A stretch of DNA of 64,000 bases from Actinoplanes lobatus (GCF_014205215.1 NZ_JACHNC010000001.1:9296501-9360500), one strand, 5' to 3'; shown: positions 43,681 to 53,639, counted from the stretch's first letter. Made by a program: numbers and translations. Notes: a model not told the origin generated them from the sequence alone.

Positions 43681-46583
43681 CAGCCCTCGCCGGCACCGAC
43701 CACGCGCTCGGCCAGGACTCCCTTGTCGGCCAGCACGCGGTCGATCCGTTCCTCCAGGGTGCCGAGGCAGACCAGCGTGTGCACATGGACGTCACGCCGC
43801 TGACCGATGCGGAACGCGCGGTCGGACGCCTGGGTCTCGGTCGCCGGGTTCCACCAACGGTCCACATGCACCACGTGGTTTGCGGCGGTCAGGTTGAGCC
43901 CGGTGCCGCCCGCCTTCAGCGACAGCACGAACACCCCCGGCCGGTCGGCCCGCTGGAACTCGGCGACCATGGCGTCCCGGGTGGCCCGTGGCGTGCCGCC
44001 GTGCAGGTATCGCACCGGCACCCCGAACCGGGCCGCCAGGTGCGGGGTGAGCATCGCGCCGAACCGGGCGAACTGGGTGAAGCACAGCAGGCTCTCGCCG
44101 GCGCCGAGCGCGTGGTCGACGATCTCCTCCAGCCGGTCGACCTTGCCGGAGCGGCCGGCCAGCGGCGAGTTGTCCTTGAGCAGCAGCGCCGGGTGCACAC
44201 ACGCCTGTTTGAGTTTCGTCATGGCGGCCAGCACCAGGCCCTTGCGCCACTTCTCGCCCGGCTCGGCGAGCCGCTCCAGCAGGTCGTCGAGGACCGCGCG
44301 GTAGAGGCTGACCTGCTCGGTGGTCATGCCGCAGAGGTGCCGGACGTGCCGTTTGGCGGGCAGTTCGGCGGCGATGCCGTGGTCGGCCTTGGTCCGCCGG
44401 AGCAGGAACGGCCGGGTGGCCTGGCGCAGGCGGGCCGCGGCGTCCTCGTCCGCGTAGCGTTCGATGGGGACCGCGAACCGGGCCCGGAACGTGTGCGCCG
44501 ACGCCAGCAGGCCCGGATTGGCGAAGTCGAGAATCGACCAGAGCTCGGCCAGCCGGTTCTCCACCGGGGTGCCGGTCAGCGCGATCCGGTTGCGGGCCGG
44601 GAACCGGCGCACCGCGCGGGCCGTCGCTCCCCCGCTGTTCTTGATGTGCTGCGCCTCGTCGAGCACCACCCGGTCCCACGAGACGGCGGCCAGCGCGTCG
44701 GCGTCACGGACGGCGGTGGCATAGGTGGTGAGCACGATGTCGGCCCCGGCGGCCAGGACGGCCGGGTCCTCCCGGTCGGCACCGTGCAGCACCCGCACCC
44801 GCAGACCGGGCGCGAACCGGGCCGCCTCGCGCTGCCAGTTGCCCAGCACCGACAGCGGGCAGATCAGCAGTGCCGGCCCCGCCCGGTGGTGCAGCAGCAG
44901 CGCCAGCAGCTGCACGGTCTTGCCGAGGCCCATGTCGTCGGCCAGGCAGGCGCCCAGCCCCAGCGAGTCGAGGAACGCCAGCCAGGAGAAACCGCGCACC
45001 TGGTACGGCCGGAGCGTCCCCACCAGACCGTCCGGCGGATCCAGCACCTCGAGGCGCTGGTCGAGCCGGCCGGTGAGCAGGTCGGCCAGCCAGCCCTCGC
45101 CGCGCGCGTCGGTCACCGGCAGCGGCAGCTCTTCGGGCGGCAGCAGGCGCATCACCCGCAGCGCGTCGCCCGCGGTCATCCGCCCGCCGCCCCGTTTCAG
45201 GAACGCCAGCCCGGCGGCCAGCCGCTCCGGGTCCAGGAACACCCACCGGCCGCGGAGCCGGACCAGCGGCACCTTCGCCTTCGCCAGGTCGGCCAGGTCG
45301 TCCTCGGTGAGGGTGCGGCCGCCGAGCGCCAGGCCCCAGCGGTAGTCGACCAGCTCCCGCAGCCCGACCGCACGGTCGCGCAGCACCTGCGAGACCGGGT
45401 CGCGGCCGCGCACCTCCAGTGACAGCCCGAGGCTCGGCCGGCGGCGCCACCAGGCGGGCAGCAGGATGCCGTAACCCGCCTCCTCCAGCACCGCGGCGTG
45501 GCTCAGGAAGCGGTGGGCGCCCTCGGTGTCGAGCAGCATCTCCCCCGGGTGGACACCGCGCAGCGCCCCGGCCAGGTCGGGGTAGAGCCGGGCGGCCCGG
45601 CCCAGGCCGGCGAGCAGCCGCTCCTGCGGGTGGGAGGTCCAGCGGCGCAGCGGGGCCGAGCGGTCCCGCCAGACCTGGGCGGCCGGCACCAGCACGCTCG
45701 GCTCGTCGACCGCCTGGAGCAGGAACTCGAGACGCCACGTGTCCTCCGGCAGCGGCACCTCGTCGGGCATCACCGGCTCGTGCTCGCGGGGATCGCTCAG
45801 CCGGAAGCAGACCCGCACCTCGGCGCCGCGCGCGGCCTGCTCGAACCAGGCGCCGAGCCGCCCGGCCAGCTCGTCGGCGAGCGCCGGGGTGGCGTCGAAC
45901 TCCGGCTCCCCGGTCAGCGCGGCGAGCCAACCGTAGTCGGCCAGGGTGACCCCGGCCTCGGCCAGCCTGGTCCGCACGAGCCCGTCCACCAGCCGCTCCA
46001 GCGCCACCGTGAAGGGGTCGCCGCCGGTCTCCGGCCGCTCGGCACGGCAGGCCGGTGGCATGCGGTTGAGCAGCGCGGAGCGGCGGACCGCGTCGGCGCC
46101 GGACAGCACCGGCTGCCAGCGGGCCGAGGGGCGTGGGCCCTCGATCCGGACGACCGGGAGCACCCGCCCGCGCCGGACCAGGCTCGCCGCGAACCCGCAC
46201 AGCTCGACCAGCCACTCCACCGAGGACGCGGCCCGGCCCTCGAACTCGGCCACCAGATCGACGTCGAGGAACGGCACCACCGCCACCGGCACCCGCCACT
46301 GCCGGGGCCGGGGCGTGCCCCGGCGCGGTGGCAGCCCGAGATGCGGCGAGGCCAGCGGCCCGGCGCCGGTCGAGGGCAGCACCACCGTGGCCGTGCCGTC
46401 GTCGCCGGCCGGCAGCTCGGCGGTGGGCACCGCGAACGGATGCTCCGGCGCGGCCCCGCGCCCGGCGGCGCCGTGACCGGCGGCCGTGCCGTCCTCACCC
46501 CAGAGGGCCAGCGCCCCATCCGGCCGGAGGAGCCCGTGCAGGACCCGAACCCCGGCCGCGCCCGCGCGGACCACCTCGCTCAT
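43611..46583 (-). CDS. SNF2-family DNA-dependent ATPase/helicase
   Basis: A 990-residue protein. Residues 1-480 are the poorly characterised N-terminal region usual for actinobacterial SNF2 proteins; the ATPase covers about 520-980. Motif I is D-D-M-G-L-G-K-T, motif II L-D-E-A-Q-H, motif III A-L-T-G-T-P-V-E-N, motif V LSLKAGGTGLNLT and motif VI Q-A-S-D-R-A-F-R-I-G-Q. All are intact, so it should be an active DNA translocase. ATG at 46583 starts MSEVVRAG; a GTG ten codons upstream is less likely. It precedes the SWIM gene, its probable partner. Five 46-base repeats lie just upstream. Confidence 0.93.
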   Translation of the reverse strand: MSEVVRAGAAGVRVLHGLLRPDGALALWGEDGTAAGHGAAGRGAAPEHPFAVPTAELPAGDDGTATVVLPSTGAGPLASPHLGLPPRRGTPRPRQWRVPVAVVPFLDVDLVAEFEGRAASSVEWLVELCGFAASLVRRGRVLPVVRIEGPRPSARWQPVLSGADAVRRSALLNRMPPACRAERPETGGDPFTVALERLVDGLVRTRLAEAGVTLADYGWLAALTGEPEFDATPALADELAGRLGAWFEQAARGAEVRVCFRLSDPREHEPVMPDEVPLPEDTWRLEFLLQAVDEPSVLVPAAQVWRDRSAPLRRWTSHPQERLLAGLGRAARLYPDLAGALRGVHPGEMLLDTEGAHRFLSHAAVLEEAGYGILLPAWWRRRPSLGLSLEVRGRDPVSQVLRDRAVGLRELVDYRWGLALGGRTLTEDDLADLAKAKVPLVRLRGRWVFLDPERLAAGLAFLKRGGGRMTAGDALRVMRLLPPEELPLPVTDARGEGWLADLLTGRLDQRLEVLDPPDGLVGTLRPYQVRGFSWLAFLDSLGLGACLADDMGLGKTVQLLALLLHHRAGPALLICPLSVLGNWQREAARFAPGLRVRVLHGADREDPAVLAAGADIVLTTYATAVRDADALAAVSWDRVVLDEAQHIKNSGGATARAVRRFPARNRIALTGTPVENRLAELWSILDFANPGLLASAHTFRARFAVPIERYADEDAAARLRQATRPFLLRRTKADHGIAAELPAKRHVRHLCGMTTEQVSLYRAVLDDLLERLAEPGEKWRKGLVLAAMTKLKQACVHPALLLKDNSPLAGRSGKVDRLEEIVDHALGAGESLLCFTQFARFGAMLTPHLAARFGVPVRYLHGGTPRATRDAMVAEFQRADRPGVFVLSLKAGGTGLNLTAANHVVHVDRWWNPATETQASDRAFRIGQRRDVHVHTLVCLGTLEERIDRVLADKGVLAERVVGAGEGWLSSLSTQDLRDLFALTPEAIVD

Positions 46584-46613
46584 GCCGCCGACTCTAGGCC
46601 GCCCCTCTGACAC

Positions 46614-46859
46614 TTCCGGGCCCCGGAGACGCCCCCGGCACGCCCGGCGTAACCAGCGTCACTCCACGATCCCGGAGACCCCGGCACGCCCGGCCAAACC
46701 AGCGTCACTCCACGATCCCGGAGACCCCGGCACGCCCGGCCAAACCAGCGTCACTCCACGATCCCGGAGACCCCGGCACGCCCGGCCAAACCAGCGTCAC
46801 TCCACGATCCCGGAGACCCCGGCACGCCCGGCGTAACCAGCGTCACTCCACGGTCCAGG
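46614..46859. repeat. Five 46 bp tandem units overlapping the DUF5990 stop codon
   Basis: Units with the segment CACTCCACGATCCCGGAGAC start at 46660, 46706, 46752, 46798 and 46844, an exact period of 46. The last copy includes the stop and final codons of the DUF5990 gene, so the array again begins at a gene's end. It fills the space to the SNF2 start and must hold or flank that gene's promoter. Confidence 0.9.
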
Positions 46860-47289
46860 CGATGTCCGGCGGGCGGACGCGGGCGCAGAGCGGACCGCCG
46901 TCACGGCCGGTCAGGCCGAGACGCCCGACCAGGACCCGGTCTCCGGAGAGGGCGGCATGCAGCAGGTCGCCGGGGATGTCGCCGAACATCAGCTTCGCCC
47001 GGCGGAACATCGCGAACGAGCCGTCCCCGGTGGCGCCCCAGCTCAGGTAGAGGAAACGGGCCCCCGGCCGGCCGTGCACCCACGGCCCGCCCACGTCGAC
47101 GAGGCCCTCGCCCATGTCGCGGGTGTCGACGTCCAGCTCCCAGACGGCACGGTCGGCATGCACCGGCACCCGATCCACGACCTCCGTACGCCGCTGCACC
47201 CCGACCTCCACGCCGCCGAGCCGCAGCGCCCCGGCCTGCGGGGCGCCGGACCGCCCGGGCAGGTCGTCCCCCTCGATCCGCATCCGCAT
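46843..47289 (-). CDS. DUF5990 family protein
   Basis: A 148-residue protein matching DUF5990: opening M-R-I-E-G-D-D-L-P-G, VEVGVQRR, then P-W-V-H-G-R-P-G-A-R-F-L-Y-L-S-W-G, FRRAKLMF and the C-terminal VGRLGLTGRDGGPLCARVRPP. Function is unknown; it occurs widely in actinobacteria as a small soluble protein. The first of two ATG codons (47289) is used, with GGGG close upstream. Its stop and last two codons are part of the 46-base repeat. Confidence 0.85.
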   Translation of the reverse strand: MRMRIEGDDLPGRSGAPQAGALRLGGVEVGVQRRTEVVDRVPVHADRAVWELDVDTRDMGEGLVDVGGPWVHGRPGARFLYLSWGATGDGSFAMFRRAKLMFGDIPGDLLHAALSGDRVLVGRLGLTGRDGGPLCARVRPPDIAWTVE

Positions 47290-47505
47290 GCCCCGACTCT
47301 AGGGCCGCCGTGGCCCGGCCACCGATCTGCGCCCGGCGGGCGCGGCACAGGCCGGAGTGGGCAGCGACATCGCGTGGCGCGGCGGAACGGCCCTGATGCG
47401 ATGGGGGCGGCGTAGCCCGTACCGGAAAGGGGCCGGAAGAGCGGGACCACCGATCACCGTGAGCAACGCCGAGCGGGTGACGTCACGCGGCGCTAGTGTG
47501 CGTTC

Positions 47506-48480
47506 ATGGAGGGTGCCGGCGGGGCGTGGTGTGACGGCGCCCTGCTGCGGTTCCGCTATCGCGACTCAGGGCGGCGGCTGGCGGGGGTGCGGGTGCTCTC
47601 CTCGGCGTTCCGCGCCGATCTGGCCTATCGTCCCGAGCTGAAGACCTGGGAGCTGTGCCGGGAGCGGCCGCCGCTGTGGCGGCTGGAGTACCGGTTGGAG
47701 CTGGTCCACGCGGACGGCACCCGCAGCGAGGAGGGTCCGCTGGAGCTGCGCTGCCCCGGCTACACCGAGCCGGAATGGCTGACCGCGCCGGTGATGCCCG
47801 GGGTGTGGCGGCGGTTGCGGCTTCCGGTCCTGGGAGCGGCGCGGGTGTGGTCGCCGGACAAGCCAGCCGAGCGTGCGGCCGGGCGGGTGCTGGTGGCGCA
47901 CGACGGCGCCGACTACGACCGGCTGGGTGCGCTGGGCCGGTTCGCGGCGACCTCTCCGGCGCCCTTTCACCTGGTGCTGTTGCCGGTGCGACGGCGGGAG
48001 GAGTGGTTCTCCGCCGATCCCGGCTATGCCGCGCTGCTCGGCTGCCGGGTCCTGCCGCGGATCCGGGCCGCCCTCGACGCCGGCCCGGTCCTGGGCGCCG
48101 GGGTGAGTCTCGGCGCGCTGGCGATGCTGCACGCCCAGCGCGCGCATCCGGATGGTTTCGCGGGCCTGTTCCTGCAGTCGGGCAGCTATTTCCAGCCCCG
48201 GCACGACCGGCAGGAGTCCGGTTTCCCGAGATGGGGGCGGGTGGTCCGGTTCACCGGGCGGATGCGTGCCGCGTCCACCGGCCCGGCTGTTCCGGTGACG
48301 CTGACCTGCGGCGCCGCCGAGGAGAATCTGGCCAACAACCGGGACATGGCGGATTTCATGCAAAAACAGGGGTATCCAGTGGCGTTTGCGGAGAATCCGG
48401 ACGCGCATACGTGGACCGGATGGCGTGACGCCCTGCACCCGCACCTGACCGGTCTCCTGGGACGGGTGTGGCCGGACTGA
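47506..48480 (+). CDS. Enterochelin-esterase-like alpha/beta hydrolase
   Basis: A 324-residue cytoplasmic esterase D/IroE-like protein. An N-terminal sandwich-like domain (1-100) precedes the hydrolase domain. VLVAHDGADYDRLGAL starts the core; the nucleophile elbow is G-A-G-V-S-L-G-A-L with Ser near 203; the His is in ENPDAHTWTGWRDAL near the end. Enterochelin esterases cut siderophore trilactones, but homologues act on other esters. There is no siderophore gene nearby. ATG at 47506 has only a weak binding site. The ATP-grasp gene follows 21 bases later, and this pair is probably an operon. Confidence 0.82.
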   Translation: MEGAGGAWCDGALLRFRYRDSGRRLAGVRVLSSAFRADLAYRPELKTWELCRERPPLWRLEYRLELVHADGTRSEEGPLELRCPGYTEPEWLTAPVMPGVWRRLRLPVLGAARVWSPDKPAERAAGRVLVAHDGADYDRLGALGRFAATSPAPFHLVLLPVRRREEWFSADPGYAALLGCRVLPRIRAALDAGPVLGAGVSLGALAMLHAQRAHPDGFAGLFLQSGSYFQPRHDRQESGFPRWGRVVRFTGRMRAASTGPAVPVTLTCGAAEENLANNRDMADFMQKQGYPVAFAENPDAHTWTGWRDALHPHLTGLLGRVWPD

Positions 48481-48501
48481 CCTGAGAAGAAGGGACACGA
48501 C

Positions 48502-49740
48502 GTGGCCGACGTCGAGCACACCATCGGAATGCTGCTGGGCACCGAGGACGACTGGCCACGCGCCTACGAGTCGCTGATGCGCCGGCTCGGGCTGGTCACC
48601 GCGGCGGACGGGCGCACCCACCGGGCCCGGCCGGTACGCGTCACGATCGAGCCGTTCAACCTGCGCGACAGGCCACGGCACGACCTGGTCATCGACCGTC
48701 TGGCGTACTGGTACTACCACCCCCGGGAGTGGCTCAAGAAGATCGCGCTGATGGACGGCGTCTACCTGCTGAACAGCCCGTTCACCTTCCAGTCGATGGA
48801 GAAGCACGCGGCCTACTGCGCGATGATGCGGCTCGGGCTGAAGGTGCCGGAGACGGTCCTGGTGCCGTACAAGAACCCCCTGGAGAACTCCCGGTGGGCC
48901 TACACGGCGGCCCGCTACAACCGGCCGTTCGACCTGGAGGCGACGGCGGCCGGGATCGGTTACCCACTGTGGATGAAGCCGTACGACGGGGGCGCCTGGG
49001 TCGGGGTGTCCAAGATCCGTGATCACGAGGAGCTGCACTCGGCGTACGACGCGTCCGGCGAGCGGCTCATGCACCTGCAGGCCTCGGTGGAGGGCTACGA
49101 CGTCTTCGCCCGGAGCCTGAGCATCGGCCCGGAGACGATGGTGATGAGGTTCCACCCGGAGCAGCCGATGCACGCCCGCTACGAGGTGGACCACGACTTC
49201 CTGTCGGCGCCCGCCGGCGACGAGGTGGTGACGATCTCCCGGCTGATCAACGCGTTCTTCCGGTGGGAGTTCAACAGTTGCGAGTCGCTGGTGCGCGGCG
49301 GCGACGTGCACCCGATCGACTACGCGAACGCCTGCCCGGACGTGTCGCTGACCTCGCTGCACTACTACTTCCCGTGGGCCATGACGGCGCTGGTGCGGTG
49401 GACGGTCTTCTGCGTGGTGACCGGTCGCCGGCCGCGGATCGACATGAACACGGCCGACTACTTCGCGATCGCGGACGATCCGGACCTGACCTACCACGAA
49501 AAGCTGTCGTCTTACCGCAAGATTGCGGATGACTACTTCGAAATAGAGAAATATCAGGAATTCTGCAACAAGCACCTCGGCACCATCGACGGGATCGTGT
49601 ACGACTGGGTCGACTCCGACGAGTTCCGGTCGCTGCTCCGCGAGACCGTCCGCGCCATGTACCCGGTGCACGAGCACGAGAAGTTCCTGGCCCACTTCGG
49701 TGGACTGATCGACGCATGGATCCGTGACCAGGGGCGTTGA
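48502..49740 (+). CDS. ATP-grasp domain protein
   Basis: A 412-residue protein that looks like an ATP-grasp ligase. The N-terminal half has HDLVIDRLAYWYYHPREWLK; the central Y-P-L-W-M-K-P-Y-D-G-G-A-W-V-G-V segment fits the ATP-grasp lysine strand and Gly-rich loop. The later D-V-H-P-I-D-Y-A-N-A segment matches the Mg-binding Asp/Asn strand. It would join a carboxylate to an amine or thiol with ATP use; the substrate is not known. GTG at 48502 has AGAAGGGA upstream. It is coupled to the esterase gene, suggesting formation and cleavage of the same kind of bond. Confidence 0.78.
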   Translation: MADVEHTIGMLLGTEDDWPRAYESLMRRLGLVTAADGRTHRARPVRVTIEPFNLRDRPRHDLVIDRLAYWYYHPREWLKKIALMDGVYLLNSPFTFQSMEKHAAYCAMMRLGLKVPETVLVPYKNPLENSRWAYTAARYNRPFDLEATAAGIGYPLWMKPYDGGAWVGVSKIRDHEELHSAYDASGERLMHLQASVEGYDVFARSLSIGPETMVMRFHPEQPMHARYEVDHDFLSAPAGDEVVTISRLINAFFRWEFNSCESLVRGGDVHPIDYANACPDVSLTSLHYYFPWAMTALVRWTVFCVVTGRRPRIDMNTADYFAIADDPDLTYHEKLSSYRKIADDYFEIEKYQEFCNKHLGTIDGIVYDWVDSDEFRSLLRETVRAMYPVHEHEKFLAHFGGLIDAWIRDQGR

Positions 49741-49766
49741 CGCCGTAACACGAACGCAACCAATAT

Positions 49767-51983
49767 GTGTCCATGCATCTATGGGAGCGCTCCCTCAAGA
49801 TAGCCACCGTCACCGCACTCGTCATCGCCGGAGCCGCGGCGCCGGCCTGGGCCGAAGAAGTCGAACAGGTCGTCAACGGCGGTTTCGACAACGGCACCGA
49901 CCCGTTCTGGGCCAACGGCGGCATGACCATCGAGCTGGTCGACGGCCGGGCCTGCGTCAACGTCCCGGGCGGCACCACCAACCGCTGGGACGCCGCGATC
50001 GGGCAGAACGACATCGATCTGGTCGCCGGGGAGACGTACCGGTTCAGCTTCGACGCCTCCGGCGACCCGGCCGGCCACGTGGTCCGGGCCATCACCGGCC
50101 TGTCGGTCAGCCCCTACGACACCTACTTCGAGCAGTCACCGGTCCTCGGCGGCCTCACCCACTACGAGTACACGTTCACCGCGAGCACCAGCACCGCGCA
50201 GGGCCAGGTCGCCTTCCAGGTCGGCGGCAGCCCGGACCCGTGGCGGTTCTGTGTGGACGACGTCTCGCTGGTCGGCGGCGTGCCGCCGGAGGTCTACGAG
50301 CCGGACACCGGGCCGCGGGTGCGGGTCAACCAGGTCGCCTACCTGCCGGACGGCCCGAAGGGCGCCACCCTGGTCACGTCCTCGACGACCGCGCTGCCCT
50401 GGGAACTGCGCACCGGCGCCGGCGCCGTCGTCGCCCGCGGAACCACGACCCCGCGCGGCACCGACGTGTCCTCCGGGCAGAACGTGCACACCATCGACTT
50501 CGGGAAATTCCGGAAGAACGCCACCGGGCTCACCCTCACCGCCGACGGCGAGACCTCACGGCCCTTCGACATCAAACCCGGGGCGTACGACCAGCTGCGC
50601 ACCGACGCGCTCAAGTTGTACTACACCCAGCGCTCCGGCATCGAGATCCGTGACGACCTGCGACCGGGGTACGCCCGCCCGGCCGGCCACGTCGGCGTCG
50701 CCCCGAACCAGGGTGACGGCGCGGTGCCCTGCCAGCCCGGCGTCTGCGACTACACGCTGGACGTGCGCGGCGGCTGGTACGACGCCGGCGACCACGGCAA
50801 GTACGTCGTCAACGGCGGCATCTCGGTCTGGGAGCTGCTCTCCGAGTACGAGCACAACAAGGGCTCCCGCAAGGTGAACCTGACCATCCCGGAGAGCGGG
50901 AACCGCGTCCCGGACATCCTCGACGAGGCCCGCTGGGAGCTGGAGTTCCTGCTCAGCATGCAGGTACCGGCCGGGAAGCCGGACGCCGGCCTGGTCCACC
51001 ACAAGATCCACGACCAGGCGTGGACCGGCCTGCCGCTGCTGCCGAGCCTCGACCCGCAGCCCCGTGAGCTGCACCCGGTCTCCACCGCGGCGACCCTGAA
51101 CGTGGCCGCCACCGCCGCCCAGGCGGCCCGCCTCTACAAGCCGTTCGACGCGGCCTTCGCGGCCCGGGCGCTCGCTGCCGCGCGCACCGCCTACGACGCC
51201 GCCAAGGCCGACCCGGCCCGGTACGCCCCCGCGTCCGACGGCACCGGCGGCGGCCCCTACAACGACGACAAGGTGACCGACGAGTTCTACTGGGCGGCCG
51301 CCGAGCTGTACCTGACCACCGGCGAGAAGAGGTACGCGACCGACGTCCTGGCGTCGCCGGAGCACGCCGCCGACGTGTTCGGCCCGGTGGCGTTCGACTG
51401 GGCGGTCACCGCGGCCGCCGCCAAGATGGATCTCGCCCTCACCCCGAACCGGCTGCCCGGCCTGTCCGCGGTTAAGGCCCAGGTCGTCAACGGCGCCGAG
51501 GAATACCTCGCGGTGCAGAGGCAGCACCCGTACGGCGTCGGCTACGCGCCCACGAACAACGTCTGGGACTGGGGCTCCAGCAGCATCATCGCCAACAACC
51601 TGGTGGTGATCGGCGCGGCCCACCGGATCACCGGTAGGGAGCGGTACCGGGACGGGCTGCTGACCGGCCTGGACTACCTGTTCGGCCGCAACGCCCTGAA
51701 CATCTCCTACGTCACCGGCTACGGCGAGGTCAACGCGAACAACCAGCACAGCCGCTGGTACGCCGCGCAGCTCGACCCGTCGCTGCCGCACCCGCCGGCC
51801 GGCACCCTGGCCGGCGGGCCCAACTCGTCGATCCAGGACCCGGTCGCGCAGAACCTGCTCAAGGGCTGCACCGGCCAGTTCTGCTACATCGACGACATCC
51901 AGTCCTGGTCCACCAACGAGCTCACCGTCAACTGGAACGCGGCGCTCGCCCACCTGATCGGCTACGTCGCCGAAGACTGCTGA
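49767..51983 (+). CDS. Glycoside hydrolase family 9 cellulase with CBM4/9-like module
   Basis: A 738-residue secreted enzyme. The signal peptide ([19 protein letters not shown]) is followed by a CBM4/9-like module (about 32-170: [14 protein letters not shown]), an Ig-like CelD_N domain (about 178-265: [12 protein letters not shown]) and the GH9 barrel. Catalytic parts are [11 protein letters not shown] with the two Asp, NNQHSRW with the His, and S-T-N-E-L-T-V-N-W with the Glu acid. It should cut beta-1,4-glucan outside the cell. GTG at 49767 or ATG at 49773 starts it; there is no ribosome binding site. A CebR-like operator overlaps codons 6-10. Confidence 0.93.
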   Translation: MSMHLWERSLKIATVTALVIAGAAAPAWAEEVEQVVNGGFDNGTDPFWANGGMTIELVDGRACVNVPGGTTNRWDAAIGQNDIDLVAGETYRFSFDASGDPAGHVVRAITGLSVSPYDTYFEQSPVLGGLTHYEYTFTASTSTAQGQVAFQVGGSPDPWRFCVDDVSLVGGVPPEVYEPDTGPRVRVNQVAYLPDGPKGATLVTSSTTALPWELRTGAGAVVARGTTTPRGTDVSSGQNVHTIDFGKFRKNATGLTLTADGETSRPFDIKPGAYDQLRTDALKLYYTQRSGIEIRDDLRPGYARPAGHVGVAPNQGDGAVPCQPGVCDYTLDVRGGWYDAGDHGKYVVNGGISVWELLSEYEHNKGSRKVNLTIPESGNRVPDILDEARWELEFLLSMQVPAGKPDAGLVHHKIHDQAWTGLPLLPSLDPQPRELHPVSTAATLNVAATAAQAARLYKPFDAAFAARALAAARTAYDAAKADPARYAPASDGTGGGPYNDDKVTDEFYWAAAELYLTTGEKRYATDVLASPEHAADVFGPVAFDWAVTAAAAKMDLALTPNRLPGLSAVKAQVVNGAEEYLAVQRQHPYGVGYAPTNNVWDWGSSSIIANNLVVIGAAHRITGRERYRDGLLTGLDYLFGRNALNISYVTGYGEVNANNQHSRWYAAQLDPSLPHPPAGTLAGGPNSSIQDPVAQNLLKGCTGQFCYIDDIQSWSTNELTVNWNAALAHLIGYVAEDC
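49782..49795. promoter_or_regulatory. CebR/CelR-type operator at the start of the cellulase gene
   Basis: TGGGAGCGCTCCCT matches 13 of 14 bases of the palindrome TGGGAGCGCTCCCA, the published binding site of the LacI-family cellobiose repressors CebR/CelR. It lies 15 bases into the coding sequence, which would fit repression of a leaderless transcript. No lacI-type gene lies in the window. Confidence 0.75.
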
Positions 51984-52043
51984 GCGCCCGGTTTGCCCTC
52001 CTCCCCTAGGCTGCCGGACAGGCACCTTCGGGAGGAGGGCACC

Positions 52044-53294
52044 GTGCGGGCCCTGCGTTTCGCCACCACCCTGTACGCGAACCGGCTGTCCGTCGCCTAC
52101 CACGGCTACCTGCGGGGCGACCCGATGTCCCGGCTGCACCTGGCGCCCGGCCGCCGCGACCCGTACGCGATCTATGACGGCCTCCGCGCCGAGGGCGACC
52201 TGGTGCCCACCCGCCTCGGCAACTACGTGACCCCGAGCCACCGGGTGTGCGACACGGTGCTGCGGGACCGCCGGTTCGGGGTGCGCGCCGCCGAGAACGT
52301 CGGCACGCCCCCACCCGGCACCCAGGTGGACATGTCCTTCCTGGACCGCAACCCGCCGGACCACACCCGGCTGCGCCGCCTGGCCCAGCCCTCGTTCAGC
52401 CCGCGGCAGATCGCCGGTTTCCTCCCACAGGTCGAGCAGACCGTCGACAAGCTCCTCGAGGAGGCCTCCGCCGCGGAGACCTTCGACCTGGTCAGCGCGT
52501 TCTCCGCGCCCCTGCCGATCGCGGTGATCACCGACCTGCTGGGCGTGCCGGACGCCGACGCGAGCCGCTTCGCCGAGCACGGCGCCACCTTCGGCAGCGC
52601 CCTGGACGGCATCCGCTCGCTGCGGCACGCGGCCCGGCTCATCGAGGCCAGCCGCGAACTGGAGGGCGTCTTCACCCGGCTCATCGCCACCCGCCGCGAC
52701 CTGCCCGCCGCGACCGGGCCGGACGATGTGGTCGGGCGGCTGCTGGCCGCCGAGGGCGACCGGGTCGAGGCGGCCGAGATGCTGCCGATGCTGCGCCTGC
52801 TGCTGGTGGCCGGCTTCGAGACCACGGTCAACCTGATCGGCAACGCGGTCAGCGCCCTGCTCGACCATCCGGACCAGTGGGCGGACCTCTGCGCCGACCC
52901 GGCCGGGCTCGCCGAACGGGCCATCGAGGAGACACTGCGCTGGGACCCGCCGGTGCAGCGGACCGCCCGGTGCGCGCTGGAGGACACCGAGGTGGCCGGG
53001 AAGGTGGTCCGCCGCGGCCAGTTCGTGGTCACCCTGCTCGGTGCGGCCGGCCGCGACCCGGACGTGTACGCCGACGCCGGCCGGTTCGACATCCACCGTG
53101 TCCCGGAGGCCGACCACCTGGCCTTCTCCAGCGGCATCCACTACTGCGTGGGCGCTCCCCTGGCCCGGCTGGAGGCGACCGTGGCCCTGCGGCGGCTGGC
53201 CGAGCGGATGCCCGGCCTGCACCGGGCCGGCCCGCTCCGGCGCCGCTCGTCCACCCTGATCCGCGGTCCGATCCACTTCCCGGTGGCGCGCTGA
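52044..53294 (+). CDS. Cytochrome P450
   Basis: A 416-residue soluble P450. The I-helix oxygen motif is A-G-F-E-T-T, the K-helix E-x-x-R is E-E-T-L-R-W, and the heme loop reads F-S-S-G-I-H-Y-C-V-G with the Cys ligand. Early C-helix D-R-N-P-P-D-H-T-R-L-R fits class I bacterial P450s. It needs ferredoxin and reductase partners, none of which is adjacent. The substrate is unknown. GTG at 52044 has an excellent GGAGGAGGG. It follows the cellulase by 60 bases but has no obvious link to it. Its stop abuts that of the convergent STAS gene. Confidence 0.93.
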   Translation: MRALRFATTLYANRLSVAYHGYLRGDPMSRLHLAPGRRDPYAIYDGLRAEGDLVPTRLGNYVTPSHRVCDTVLRDRRFGVRAAENVGTPPPGTQVDMSFLDRNPPDHTRLRRLAQPSFSPRQIAGFLPQVEQTVDKLLEEASAAETFDLVSAFSAPLPIAVITDLLGVPDADASRFAEHGATFGSALDGIRSLRHAARLIEASRELEGVFTRLIATRRDLPAATGPDDVVGRLLAAEGDRVEAAEMLPMLRLLLVAGFETTVNLIGNAVSALLDHPDQWADLCADPAGLAERAIEETLRWDPPVQRTARCALEDTEVAGKVVRRGQFVVTLLGAAGRDPDVYADAGRFDIHRVPEADHLAFSSGIHYCVGAPLARLEATVALRRLAERMPGLHRAGPLRRRSSTLIRGPIHFPVAR

Positions 53295-53639
53295 TCAGAT
53301 CCGGTAGGGCTGGACGGACTCGGCGGACAGCCCGAACAGGCTGGTCAGGCCGGTGATCCGCAGCTGCCGGTGGACGAACTCGTTCGGGTTGCGCAGCACG
53401 AAGCGGGCGCCCAGGTCACGGGCCGCCTCGTAGCCGGCGACCAGCATGCCGATGCCCATCGAGTCCATGAACGTGACGAACGTCAGGTCCACGATCATCA
53501 GCCGGGGCCGGTCGCGCTGGAGGGTCTCCATCAGCACGCCCCGCAGCCCGTCGACCGTGGCCGCGTCGAGGCTGCCGCGCACCTCGACCACGAGCGCGCC
53601 GTCGGCCTGTCGCCGCGTGGTCATGACGGCCTCGCCCAT
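53295..53639 (-). CDS. STAS-domain anti-anti-sigma factor
   Basis: A 114-residue SpoIIAA/RsbV-like protein: VVEVRGSLDAATV, LMIVDLTFVTFMDSMGIGMLV, where the Ser of D-S-M-G is the usual phosphorylation site, and the C-terminal ITGLTSLFGL. Such proteins, when dephosphorylated, bind anti-sigma kinases and free a sigma factor. No kinase is adjacent; the SpoIIE-type phosphatase at 13527 is a possible but unproven partner. ATG at 53639 is preceded by GGAGGG at four bases, better than the next in-frame ATG. It is divergent from the APC permease. Confidence 0.88.
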   Translation of the reverse strand: MGEAVMTTRRQADGALVVEVRGSLDAATVDGLRGVLMETLQRDRPRLMIVDLTFVTFMDSMGIGMLVAGYEAARDLGARFVLRNPNEFVHRQLRITGLTSLFGLSAESVQPYRI

